Origin: Spirodela intermedia
Lineage: Eukaryota > Streptophyta > Magnoliopsida > Alismatales > Araceae
Length of the DNA: 64,000 bases
Reading direction: 5' to 3'
Assembly: GCA_902729315.2 (NCBI GenBank)
Contig: LR746278.1
Span: 2,427,501-2,491,500 of the forward strand
A program made the translations under genes and the position numbers. Positions 10,300-20,819 of this stretch are shown piece by piece. The stretch's first letter is position 1. Every line of letters starts with the position of its first letter. The notes beneath the pieces were generated by a model, which did not search any database, had not been told where the DNA came from, and saw only the letters and a list, made by a program, of their open reading frames with translations.

Positions 10300-10925
10300 C
10301 TTCAAGTGTTGACTTGTGTTGGGAGTATGCGAAGACTTTATCGAGACCTCCATCTCTATGGTCAATTCCTGTGTGTGAAATCTCACCTACTCGTATGCAT
10401 CAAACGACTGCAATAATACTGAACTTCATCGCCCCGTTGACTATATTTTCATCTTCCAATGCGATGATGCGATGCCATCGATTGGATGGGCAAATATCAG
10501 AGGCTTTCTCCCTCTTCCCTAGCTGTGGATCTGATCCTTTGACCATTTTTTTTGATAAAGAAGTCATGTGAGTTGAATTTTGGTCTTCTTCTTTCACCAT
10601 TGTCTTGGTCAAAGCCTTCTAAGATTGGCTTCGCCGAGCAGTTGAGGTAAAGAAAAGGCTCTCCCCTGATAAGGACAGGTAGTTGACTTGATTTTTCCTA
10701 GGAGTATCAAGTGGTCATACCAAGCTAATGATTGACTGAATTTTTGCCTCGGATTGTCAACAGGACAGCCCATCAGAATGGAGAGGATGGGGTTTGAATG
10801 TTGTTGAGTGGTCATGCAAGCAACCAAGTAGCATTTGAAAATTTTTCCTGACCTTCTGATTCGGTGAGACCCACCTGAACCATTGACCCAGTCAAGAGAG
10901 GTAGACCTGAACCATTGAAAAAAAT
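10300..10925. other. Intergenic stretch between A gene and DUF1475 gene
   Basis: No gene recognised. Several 60-85 codon frames on both strands lack any family signature. Confidence 0.35.
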
Positions 10926-10926
10926 T

Positions 10927-10928
<2 letters not shown>

Positions 10929-10970
<42 letters not shown>

Positions 10971-11110
10971 CCCCCTCCCTGCCTCCCTCCCTCCCTCCTT
11001 CCCTCCTTCTATCTCTTCATCTTTCCCCATTTGCTTTTCCTCACTGAGATAGATATCTAAATGGGTTAGTACTTCTGTTTGCATGTAGCAGAAAGACAGA
11101 GGCAGAAAGG

Positions 11111-11158
<48 letters not shown>
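10929..11158. repeat. (TC)20 and (AG)23 microsatellites facing each other
   Basis: A TC tract spans 10929-10968 and an AG tract spans 11113-11158, with 144 bp between them. The two are mutually reverse complementary over about 40 bp, so the segment can pair with itself. Both lie 300-530 bp upstream of the start codon of the DUF1475-type gene. The first tract is followed by C- and CCCT-rich sequence. Confidence 0.9.
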
Positions 11159-11165
<7 letters not shown>

Positions 11166-11461
11166 AGCTGGAACCTTGAAGGCAGCGTGTGGGAGGTAAG
11201 ACAGGAATGCGACCTCAACTGGGGCCTTTTGGGCTTCCACGCCAATCTGGTCCGTTAATAAGATCCTTACCATTATGAAATAGTCGCTCGTAAGTTTGTG
11301 GGTCTGGGTTGGGTTAGAGGGGGGACGTGGACAACCACACGGCCACGATTTTCCCGCCTCTTTCATCCACTTATATGTGGTTCGTGTGTGTTCCCTGTGT
11401 TCTCCGTCTCCGTCTCTGCACGCTGCCTGACTGGAAGCCGGCCGAGGAGAGAGGCGCCAGC

Positions 11462-14400
11462 ATGGGAGCGACCACGAAGATCGCATCACTGAAGGTGCTG
11501 TTCATCGTGTTGGACTGCATCGTTACGGCGACAATCGTGTACACGCTGATCACTGATGGCCTCCCATCCCGGAAGGATCTTCTTATGCCGTGAGTTGCCT
11601 CCCCCTGTCTGCAGATTCGAGATGCTCTGGCTCGTATTCTGCTGGGTTTTCTCGTCCTGGTCACCGAATTCGGACTTTTTCTCTTGATTCTATGCTATCT
11701 TTTTTAGTTTACAATTTCTGTGTAATTCTCCACGAATATTTTTGTTGGAAAAGCCTGTCTATTGGAATGAAATTGGGGTTTTCCCGTTTTTGTTTCTTTA
11801 CTTTCTTTATGTGGATTTATATGGAAAGCTTTTCCAGGTGGATGACAGCAACGTTGATTGATTTCTATATTATCGTCGTGCCTATCGCGGTAACTTTCAA
11901 CTGCCCTGTGTACCTTTTACCGTGATCTACATTTATGGTTTTAGATCCTTTTACGCGTGAATAAACATAAGTTCTGCGTTTGGCAGAAAGCTCAGGTTTG
12001 GTGATTTTACAGTAATGATAGTAGTAAATTAGCACTGCATGTTACCAGAGTATAATCAGTAGCAGATGTGATGTTGGTTGTTATGGAGTGAGGAATGTGG
12101 TCATTCTGTGCGTACAACACCTGCTATGAAATATGCTTAGTATGGGTATCATCATGTCCTTTGGAAATGCATCCATTCGTGTCATTACGGTTTTCCTTGT
12201 TCAAACCATTTCTAACTCATTTTCAATAGAAACGTGTCGAAAGTCAGTACAGAAAAATATGCATATTTGAACCTCCTTAACGCCACAGTCACCTCTGGTA
12301 TAATTACCAATTTTTTTCTCAGAAAGGTCAGATATGAGAAATTGGAATTTTATATTACAGGCTTTAATTTGGTGGACTTCACGGCATATAGGACTGAGAA
12401 TTTTATTTTTTTTCGGGCCATAGCTATGCAAATAAGTACTCAGCTCCTCAATATATTGAATTGAAAAACTGTTTATTTACAAATTAGTTCTCATCTTCTA
12501 CATGTTGTGTAGAATTGCATACTTTCGACATATTTGTCGGCTCAGTGGAGTGACTCTACTTGAAGGGTATTTCTTATTTTTATAACATATCATTGATTCA
12601 AGGAGTGAGTTTTTATCATATTAACCAAGAACGCCACTAATTGATTTACTGTGCTTCTTCTATCTAGTTGATCCTTGGTTCATAGAAAGAGTATGTGGGC
12701 CTCATTTCTGGTATTTGTTTTGTTCCCAGATCTGGGTTGCCTGCAAGGAATCAAGTTGGATTAGCAGATGCGTATGGATCATTTTGTTGATATGCCCTGG
12801 CAGGTTTGGTGTTTTTTTGTCTTCCTGTTTTTTCGATTAATTTTTAAAATAAAAAAGTTGGATTTTAACTATCCTTGTCGCTTTGTGTTACATTCTTAAT
12901 CTTGTTGAATTCCTGCTTTCCAATTCTGGACAATGTTTTCGTTCTCATTTTATAATGTAAATTGAAACCTTTATTAGTTGGTATTCCCAGCTTGTGACTG
13001 TTTTTGTCCTTCTATAATGGGTCTGTTTGCTCACTTTTGAAAATATTTAACCGGAAGAGCCGAGAAATGGTCCCTATCTATTTCACATCGACTGTTTCAC
13101 TATTTACCTGACAGTGTCCCTCTTATCCGCTTCACATTTTGGTTCAATAAATGTCGCTCATGTCGTTTTTACCGTTTCTGTGGGCATCCTCAATGGGCCT
13201 GTTACTGACGATGCCTTTATATTTTCAGCATTACCACATGCACATACATTCTGTTGAAACTTTTCAAAGAGTCACCTCAAGACTCAACAAAGGAACCAAT
13301 CTACAGTTTTTTACAGAATCGTAGTGTCAGGTAAGTCAGAATCATTGCTATTTGAGGGGCCAAATATAGCATTGTCATTGTTTACAGTATCATCTTATAG
13401 TATTTCAATCTTTATTCGCCTAGGTTTCCACTCACTGACTTGGGATTTAACTGTGTTGGGTACATTCTTCCTGAATATTCAGATTATTAATCAATGCATC
13501 GTTAAATATTTGCAGGGAAATAGATGCTCGACCATTAGTGGTCGTAATCCGCATGTTTTACATTGATTATCAGATCATTTTTAGTTTTTTTATTTCATGA
13601 AATTTAATAAATTTAAAACATTTTTTTTTCTGAGTATTTAAAAGCTTTAACATCATTATTTCGACCCTTCTTTTAAGGGCTTATACCAAAAACATGGGGT
13701 ATGCCTAACTGAAAGAAGAATTTCAATAAAGTTTCATGTAGATTAACTGTAAGCAGATATTTTATTATAATATGGGCATGAAGAGAATAACCCTTGAGAA
13801 GCTAAAAATGAAGTTTCGTTCCCTCTATTATTTTCCACAACATTGATTTTTATATGAATTTAATGATTCAATTTTTATTGTCAATTACTGTATATCGAAC
13901 AGTAGTTTTTCATGGATAAAGATTTAGTCCTGTGTTCTTCTTCCTATATTTACATAATAATATCAACCTTACATAATTAGATACCCTAGCCAATGTCTGG
14001 AACTTAATGACGCAGTCTTGAGCATTGTTACGAACAAGTTTTCTTCTTGGGCACTTGTATGGGGATTGCATGATATTCGTTTAACTTTGAGATTCAGTCT
14101 CAGAGATACGAAATTGAATGAAAGTCCAGAATTCTTTGGCCTGAATGAATACTTTTCTCGAAGTGACAGTTTCGTCAGAATCTTTATAATATGCGAGTCT
14201 TCAGGGAAAAAAAGAGCATTGCAGATTGACATAATAGAAGACATTAGCCGGTGCCTTTTATTTCACAAATCATCAAGGATAATAATTAACAGTGAATTTT
14301 TCCAATCTCTTTGTGGTCTTAAAACAAATACCAAGAAAAAGATTTCGAAAAGTTTTGCATCGCAGTTATCAATACAGAGTGCTTGATTTTCTGTTCCCTT

Positions 14401-15431
14401 GTCCAGGAATGGGAATGGTAGAGGGTTTTCTTCCGTTGTGGTTGGAAGAATCGTGTTTGCGATGTTGGCCTGCCTCATGTTAGCTACGCTCATCTATACT
14501 TGCCTCACTGATGGTTCACCTTTTCGCAAAGAGCTACTGACTCCGTAAGCTTCCCTTCACTTAAAGTCTTTCAGTGTTCTATTTTTCCACTACGTGGGTC
14601 ATTTCTCGGCTTCTATTTTTCATGAATCTTGCACTATCACCACGCCATCAAAACGTCCAAGCTTGGAAATAAAAATGGCTTGGATCCAGATAAATATATG
14701 AACAACAGATGCCATTTTTAACCTGAAATTTCTGCCAGCATTTTATGTTTACCCCTGCATTCTAAACAGGGATGATTACAAAAGAGTTTATCAGAAAAGA
14801 GAATAGCATCTGGGTGAGCAAGAGAATGGCAACTGCGATTAAGTAAAATGATGATTGACATGATTTGACATTAATCGACGAACTTTAAATCAAAATAATT
14901 CAAAATTACACTCGTCCAGCTTTAGATCATCCTCTTCTTGTTCACACCTACATTACCTAAGTCGGCGTTGCGTGCATGCAGGTGGATGACAGAACTCCTG
15001 GTTCAGTTCTATGTCAATGTTGCAGCCATAGCGGTGTGCCACACTCATCTGAATCTGATTTCCTTCTTTCTACGAGAAACGATCACCATTAGAACTACTA
15101 GAACTATATTAAATCATTGGCTGTCCATGTCTAATGATCTTCCCTTAATGGTGCCCTCAGGTGTGGGTCACATACAAAGAGTCAACCTGGACGAGCGCCC
15201 TCATTTGGATCATCTTCTTCATATGCTTCGGAAGGTCCACGCTCCTCCCGCCTGCTCGAACCATCTTTCCGAAGCAAAGACTTCTGCTCACTAACTCCTT
15301 GTTTAATCCATCTCAGCGTAACCACATCTACTTACATGGTGATTCAACTGCTCAAGCTCTCACCCGAAGACCCGTTCGACCGCGTCTTCACGGAGGCTGA
15401 ACAGAAGCAAGTGGGTTCCCCTCCGCGTTAG
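11462..15431 (+). CDS. DUF1475-type plant membrane protein, 8 exons, 244 aa
   Basis: Exons read by splice sites: 11462-11589, 11838-11889, 12730-12803, 13229-13330, 14407-14544, 14982-15033, 15161-15234, 15317-15431 (735 nt including TAG). All introns are GT-AG. Exons 1-4 and 5-8 encode two similar halves: DGLPSRKDLLMPWMTATL against DGSPFRKELLTPWMTELL, then WVACKESSW against WVTYKESTW, and GSITTCTYILLKLFKESPQD against GSVTTSTYMVIQLLKLSPED. Exon lengths match exactly for 2/6 (52 nt) and 3/7 (74 nt), with equal phases. Each half has about three hydrophobic segments, so a six-pass protein is likely. Length and two-fold build fit the plant family Pfam calls DUF1475; function unknown. The start is the first ATG giving the hydrophobic N-terminal segment; an upstream in-frame ATG at 11327 lies in the leader. 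It converges with the FHA gene. Confidence 0.85.
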
Positions 15432-16014
15432 AGAATGGTTACTCCTATATATTTAGCTCAGAACGGATAAACAGAAAAAAAAACTAAGTCCTGGGGTTTG
15501 CAGCCGTAGTGGCGACAAGGCTAGACCTCGCGCAGGAGCTCCCCACTGGTTTCTCACTTGTAGCCGACGGCCCGAGTCGCGAATCGGTGAGCTCGGATTT
15601 TGCTGGTATAAATCTGCGTAATTTATCGTCTCTGTTCCTGTAAACAGTGCTTCTGCATCTCATAGATAGATAAGGAGAGACTCAGGGAGAGGTCAACACT
15701 GATGAAGAACAAGATGCTCAGAAACTAGAAAGGAAGGAAGGGGCTCGGGTTGTGGTGCTCGCTGATATGAAGCCCTCAACCCCGTACAATTCCTGCTAAA
15801 TTATCTGTTTAGCAAACACAATATCGTTGCCTCCTGCTGATTTCGGCCCCGGAAGCAACTTTATGCAGAAAAATTACAGAGCAGGAGTGAATTCCCCATT
15901 GATCCATTCGATTCGATGCCTCCCGCCTGCAGCACAGTAGCATTCATCGGGTCAGGGCTTGGAGTCCTCTAGGGAAGGGAGACAAAACAAGAGGAGGATC
16001 ATGGTCACCAGAGT
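15432..16014. other. Shared 3' region of two convergent genes
   Basis: This lies between the stop codons of the DUF1475-type gene (+) and the FHA gene (-) and should contain both 3' UTRs. No coding sequence seen. Confidence 0.5.
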
Positions 16015-16941
16015 CTATCCTTCCGCTGGGATTCGATGCTGGGTGCTCGAGCTGTGCTCGACGTAGTCCTTGAACATCTCGGCTTTGGCTCTGATATCTG
16101 CGATGACCTGCTCGGCGACCCCGTGGATGACCTTGGGCAAGTGGTTCTCCATCCTGTGGAACCACTCCTCCAGCGTCATCCTCTCCATGTCCACGCTAGG
16201 GTTTCCCCCCGCCATCTCCGCAGCAGGCTCCACTTTGACGCCTGCGAGGGACGCAGTGCCACTCCTGCCACCCGCTCTCGAGGCTTTGATTCTCTCGACA
16301 GGAGAGGAATCCTTAGCCTCCTCGACCTCAGGCTCCTCGGGGACGGGATTCAAAACCCTAGTAGCGGGGTTCCTCGGAGGTCTTCCTCTTCTGGAGGCGC
16401 TCGCGCCGGCCTTCCTCCTTCCCCCCCTGACGTTGGATTTTCCTCCATCTCCGTCGGGATCCACAGGCTCGAGGCTCGGGGCGTCCGGAACCCTAGCGGC
16501 GACGCACGCCCTCCTCGGCCTTCCCCTTCCGCGTCCGGCGGGTTTCTCCAACGGCGCGTCCGACGTGCCGGCGGCGCCGCCTCCCCGCTTAGGGCTCCTC
16601 CGTTGCGCCTCACCGATCTTGACGTGGATCGTCGTATGCTCCCCGATCTTGATTGCGTCGCCGCCGCGGAGCTCGGCGGGGACGAATGGCTGGATCTGGA
16701 CGCCGTTGAGGAAGGTGCCGTTGGAACTGTCGAGGTCGGCGACCGTCCACCCCCCGCCGCCGCCGGCGCACTCGATGGAGACGTGCGACTGGGAGATGCT
16801 CGGATCCTTGATGGTGAAGGTGTTCCCCCTGACGATTCTCCCTATCCTCACGCGGCTCCCCGGCAGGCACTCGACGATCTCCCCCTTCCGCGGCCCATTC
16901 TCCACTACCAGCGTCAGCGCAGGGCTGCCGGAGCTCTCCAT
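16015..16941 (-). CDS. FHA-domain protein with AT-hook-like motifs, 308 aa
   Basis: A single-exon frame. Residues about 8-108 form a forkhead-associated domain, a phosphothreonine-peptide binding fold, with its marks visible: GR (34-35), SQSH ending at S52-H53, DSSNGTFLNG (71-80, with N74-G75 and N79-G80). Residues 115-245 are low-complexity and basic with two RGRP cores (139-142 and 185-188) like AT-hooks, which suggests binding to AT-rich DNA. The C-terminal 55 residues (MTLEEWFHRMENHLPKVI onward) look helical and resemble the conserved C-terminus of plant FHA proteins of the At4g14490 type (from memory). A nuclear role reading phosphorylated partners on DNA is inferred. A short CT tract at about 17038-17055 lies in the probable 5' leader. 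The GC-rich open frames on the other strand are shadows. Confidence 0.85.
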   Translation of the reverse strand: MESSGSPALTLVVENGPRKGEIVECLPGSRVRIGRIVRGNTFTIKDPSISQSHVSIECAGGGGGWTVADLDSSNGTFLNGVQIQPFVPAELRGGDAIKIGEHTTIHVKIGEAQRRSPKRGGGAAGTSDAPLEKPAGRGRGRPRRACVAARVPDAPSLEPVDPDGDGGKSNVRGGRRKAGASASRRGRPPRNPATRVLNPVPEEPEVEEAKDSSPVERIKASRAGGRSGTASLAGVKVEPAAEMAGGNPSVDMERMTLEEWFHRMENHLPKVIHGVAEQVIADIRAKAEMFKDYVEHSSSTQHRIPAEG

Positions 16942-17254
16942 CGGGTGCAGGCTCGATCAGACTCGAGAGGGGAAACAGCGCCGGCGGCCGCAAACTGCTC
17001 CTTCGGGCGGGATATCTAGTCGTTGGTAAAATTTGAACTCTCTCTCTCTCTCTATCTGCGCAACTGCCCTAAACGGCCTAATTGAAAGCCCATTAATGGC
17101 TGGGTCCTCCCTCTTCTTGGACTGACTACGATGTACACATTTTTAGCCTCTGACCTGCATCCACCGATTTTTCTTCGTCAACGTCAGTTTGGCCAGGACA
17201 ACCTCAAGCTGTAAGTAATCAATCATGACATAATAATACCATGTTTATTTGCAT

Positions 17255-17450
17255 TAAGGTGATTGAAGACGGCGGGGTTGGATTTTGATGGCGGGCGATG
17301 CTCAATGAGATGGCACCATTGGTGCCTAGGACGAGGTAGCCGGGGCCAGTCCTTGCAGCTGTTCCAAGCCAAGAGGATCTGACGGCGAGGACAATAAACC
17401 ATACGTGGAATAGTAAAGAAGGAATAACAACTGGACTTGTTTTCAATGAA
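17255..17450 (-). pseudogene. Family B fragment, diverged
   Basis: On the minus strand this matches the B region around the last membrane segment and tail: ccttgcagctgttccaagcc and the neighbouring ccatacgtggaatagtaaag correspond to homologous blocks at 6275-6360. Frame is broken and both ends are missing. It is more diverged and more AT-rich than the other B copies, so probably older. Confidence 0.45.
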
Positions 17451-17837
17451 GGGTTCAGCTGAACACACACGCATGGTTGAAGATAGTCAGTCAAGGACGA
17501 GAAGAGGTAGTGCCATGTGACCGTTCATATGCTTGTGCTCCCGCTATGAAACGGGAAGACTTCAACTTGGTTGAGCAGTCATGTCCTCACACATCTCATA
17601 TAATCTGATTTTGTAAAGAGTGCTTGTGTGTTTTGTGTGCGATACTCTTGCGAGCTTGGTTGTTGGATGAGTAAGACCTTCAACATCAGTCATCTAATTA
17701 GATGGCGCATGGATAAGGAGTCACCCATATTACAAATTCGTATAAGAGAAGGGATCGATGGCACGAGAAAGCAGCACCTACAGGCAAAGAGGTTCTATTA
17801 CATGAAGGAGCGCTTTTAATGTCGTGTCTGCTGCGGC

Positions 17838-18245
17838 ATGTGTTTGAAAGCCACCTCTAATATTTGGAGGAATAAGAATGTACGTGTCGTAGAGGTGGAG
17901 GCCATTGGATGTACTAGTGACGAAATAGGGGTGACCTCGGATGTGACAAACTTTACTAGAGACACTAGAGGCCTTTGTAGTGGACATAGATTGATGAGCT
18001 GCATAGTTACAAGTGCATTGTCAACGAGTATGGTAGGATGCACCAAAGACCCAAAGTCTAAGAAGGTGTACATAGTGGCACTGAACCCTGAAGAGATCGA
18101 CAATTTTTTTTGGGTTATTGACTAGTATTTCAAGTTTGGACAAACATTGGAGGAAAAGAAGGCAATGCTTGCTATCAGGCTCCTCTCAAGAGACACCAAA
18201 TTGCAGTGGACTGATGAGAGATTTGACAAAAGATCTTACTTTAAA
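17838..18245 (+). mobile_element. Gypsy-type gag fragment
   Basis: The frame from 17838 runs through NPEEIDNFFWVID, a stop, then YFKFGQTLEEKKAMLAIRLL and SRDTKLQW. This is the pattern of the Ty3/gypsy gag (retrotrans_gag) core with its F-L/F-W..EQYF and LWW-like endings. There is at least one in-frame stop, so it is dead. A second copy of the same gag piece begins at about 19650, so the two bracket the A/B copy at 18.49-19.6 kb. Confidence 0.6.
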
Positions 18246-18249
18246 TAGA

Positions 18250-18460
18250 TGATATAATTTCTGCAGTTTCTAACAAAAAATCTATAAATAGATGATATAA
18301 TTTTTCTGAAATTTGTTCTATTTACTTTTAAAGGTGAGCATGAAAAAAATGCAAACACATCCTTAATCATTCTATATTATAAATTAAGAACTAATACTTC
18401 AATGCTCAACTTAAAAATAACATTGTCCTCATTGACACAAGAAAATCATAAAAGAATAAT
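18250..18460 (-). mobile_element. Fragment of the gypsy LTR/3'UTR family
   Basis: The run containing ttaatcattctatattataa and acttaaaaataacattgtcc is also found at about 33.17-33.36, 40.85-41.04 and 44.69-44.83 kb, in the LTR/3'UTR parts of the gypsy nest. It is cut off at about 18460-18490, where A/B sequence begins. Confidence 0.6.
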
Positions 18461-18664
18461 AGGTTCTTATATACTCACATCACACTCACCTCGGTAACCG
18501 TGCTCGTCAAGAATCTCGGAAACGTGCCAAACGGTTTCCACTTCGCGCTCCATTTCTCATCTCGGCATTAAATACAATCATTTAGTATGGCAACTTTAAA
18601 AGGCAAGCATTAAACGACAATCTGAGTTTTGTCGGCCATCCTCATAATATTATTTTTCTTCAAA

Positions 18665-18760
18665 CTCGGCCGAAGATGCCGTTCGCTTCCGCCGCCGTGA
18701 GTTGGTCTCTGGGAAGGATGACCATCGCGATGACCACAGCGGAAGTCGGTGAAGAATGAA
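18665..18760 (+). pseudogene. Family A 3'-end fragment
   Basis: The sequence codes for a peptide starting KMPFASAAVSWSLGRMTIAM, matching the end of the intact A protein (STMPFAFATVIWSLGGITIA). Only the fourth membrane segment region remains. It runs tail to tail into the B copy at 18843-19392. Confidence 0.55.
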
Positions 18761-18842
18761 TGCAAATGAGTGCAAATGAATCTCACAAAGAGATTGAAAT
18801 TAGTATTATTGCTCGCTCAAAAGAAGGGAATACACGAGGATA

Positions 18843-19392
18843 TCACACGACATCTGACGGCTCTCTGCCGAGACCGGCATTGCATTTCCTCTCTTCCCGA
18901 CCCGAGAGGGAACAGTATGAGTCTAGGTCCGGCAGCGGGAAATACGAGGACGGGCGGAGCGGCGTCTCTTGGACGGCGGAGCGGTACTTCCAACTGTTCG
19001 AGGCGAGAAGCAGCGTGACGGCGAGTGCCATGGGGAGAAACCAGACGCGGAGTAACGAGAGAGGAGGAAGGGCAAGCCATGACCTGAGCACAAAAGCGGG
19101 TGAAGCCGAAACGAAGGCGACGGGTTGCCCACACTGTTGTATCAAGGCCATCGCCGGAGCAGCCCCTCCTCCAGAGGGGCGGAGGGAGAGAAACGGAGAG
19201 GACCACTGCCGCCGTGAAGGTAAGGTAAACAAAGGCCAAGTACAGCTCGAAGAGGAGGCTGCTTATGCCCCCGTGCACTGCTTGCTGAGTGTCTGTCATC
19301 GTGAAGCAGATTGCGAGCAGCGCTAACGAGACCTGATGTTGCCTGGACTGATTCTCCGCCGGGGTGGAGAAGGAGGGCGTTGCAGATGGCAT
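18843..19392 (-). pseudogene. Family B copy with a one-base frameshift
   Basis: Starting from the family start codon (19392, MPSATPSFSTPAENQSRQ) the frame follows family B through FELYLAFVYLTF to about 19192. There an extra T in the VLSV/SLRP block shifts it. The correct reading continues in the neighbouring frame (SLRPSGGGAAP, AFVLRSW, WFLPMALAV) to a tail ending EPSDVV at 18843. Apart from this one insertion the copy is close to the intact ones at 20820 and 31424, so inactivation looks recent. A TATA-like tttatataaag lies about 190 bp upstream, as in other B copies. Confidence 0.75.
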
Positions 19393-19649
19393 GGCTGCAA
19401 ACGGGGGGAGCCCTTTAATCCCACATCGAAGTTCATACTTAGGAAAATATGGGGTCACTTTTAAAGTTTCCACACCATACCACTCTTAAAGTTGAAGTAT
19501 CAAATAAAGAAATGAAGATAATTTTACAAAAAAAAATACTCAACTTGATGGGAAAGCAGACTATTTTCACAACTCTGAAATTTATATAAAGATAGCGCAA
19601 AATCGGACGAACCTTGGAGAGATCCGGCATTAAGTGAGGTCGTCCCTGG

Positions 19650-19966
19650 GGTGATGATATTGACTAATACTTCAAGGTGCACAAATCCCAACATTGAAGG
19701 TAATATTCTCTATCATGTACATCTCAAGAGACACTATATTATGGTGGACTCTAACGAGGGATTTGATTAGAGATCTTACTTCCACATGGGAAGAGTTTGT
19801 AAAAGAGTTGAAGAACCAACATCTTCCCTCAAATAACACTTGGATAGGTAGGTATGAACTTTGTCTGCTCTACTATATTCATAGAAGTTGGCATTATGTG
19901 AAGCTTTTTATTTCACTACTAAACGTAGAAAAATGTTGGTTGCATTATTGTAGCGCATTGAGCTAG
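19650..19966 (+). mobile_element. Second gypsy-type gag fragment
   Basis: It contains SRDTILWWTLTRDLIRDL and TSTWEEFVKELKNQHLP, the typical ...LWW...TWEEF/K..L..QF pattern of Ty3/gypsy gag. Its first about 120 bp are homologous to 18112-18240, so the same gag segment is present as a direct repeat on both sides of the A/B copy. Upstream stops show it is dead. Confidence 0.6.
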
Positions 19967-20369
19967 CAATCCAAAATTGAAAACGACTCTTCCTCGTCTA
20001 ACTCACCTTTAACACCAAACTCACCTGTGTCATGAACGATTATGACCTACAACTATTTCAGAATTTATATATAAAGATCAACTGACGGCGCAGGTACGGC
20101 AGTCCGACACGTACTCGCCGCCTTCCTTTATGATGGGAATCCGAGGGGGAATGAACGAAAGTGACGGAATTGCGGTGGGGATGAAGCCCATCTCGTCTAT
20201 TTTTCTCACACTCCCCCACCTCCTCTTATCGTTTTACCCCGACTTCGCCCCCTCTCTCCTAACAGTTCAACGTGGGGGAGGGGTTATGTGAAAATGAGGG
20301 GGGGTATTAAAGATAAGGTGGGGTGGGGAATAGTTTCTTGGCGTGCAAGATATTCCACTCCAAACCTCA

Positions 20370-20745
20370 CCTTCGGATCATTTAAGGGCTTGTAGTTCCC
20401 AACCCCGAGGATCACTTCTGTGGACTTGTAAGTCAATTAGCATGCGAGAAATTAGAATGAAGAAACCCTTTAAAAAAATCAGTGGTGCGATATATGGTGA
20501 GTTGGATTCGGGGTTTTACAGTATTTTTTTTTATGATAAAGTCAAAACAGGGGCTTGAGGATTAGCTAGCTCCGTACGTGAAAAGTCTAGGGTACGCCCC
20601 TTGTTTTCTCTAAAAGATTAGGTTAGAGAAGCTATATACCTTTTTTACTTGTCTGTACTAATTATTTATTGAGTCAGGCGATCCCTCCTCCCTGTCGCAG
20701 CAGAAGTCGCTGAAGATTGAAAAAAGTGGGGCCTTGAGTCAACCG
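20370..20745. repeat. Duplicated flank of family B copies
   Basis: This stretch (phrases cccaaccccgaggatca, ggggcttgaggattagctag, acttgtctgtactaatta) recurs in the same order at 30.96-31.32 kb. Both lie just beyond the 3' ends of open B copies (20820-21374 and 31424-31933). The duplication therefore covered more than the gene. It contains no coding sequence that I can support. Confidence 0.7.
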
Positions 20746-20819
20746 CGTGCACAGTAATCTCACAAAGAGAGAGAAATTAATATTATTGCTGGCCCAAAAG
20801 AAGGGACTGCATGGGGGAA

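Noticed and set aside
10812-11489. 225-codon minus-strand frame upstream of the DUF1475-type gene
   Set aside because: Its length comes from reading through both dinucleotide repeats (Ser-Leu and Arg-Glu runs); no family signature.
16036-17029. Two open frames of more than 300 codons on the plus strand opposite the FHA gene
   Set aside because: They mirror the GC-rich FHA coding sequence; only the minus-strand frame has domain motifs and a sensible protein composition.
17838-19966. One gag gene split by insertion of an A/B unit
   Set aside because: The two gag pieces overlap in content (same segment twice) rather than continuing one another, so a simple split does not fit; recorded as flanking direct repeats instead.
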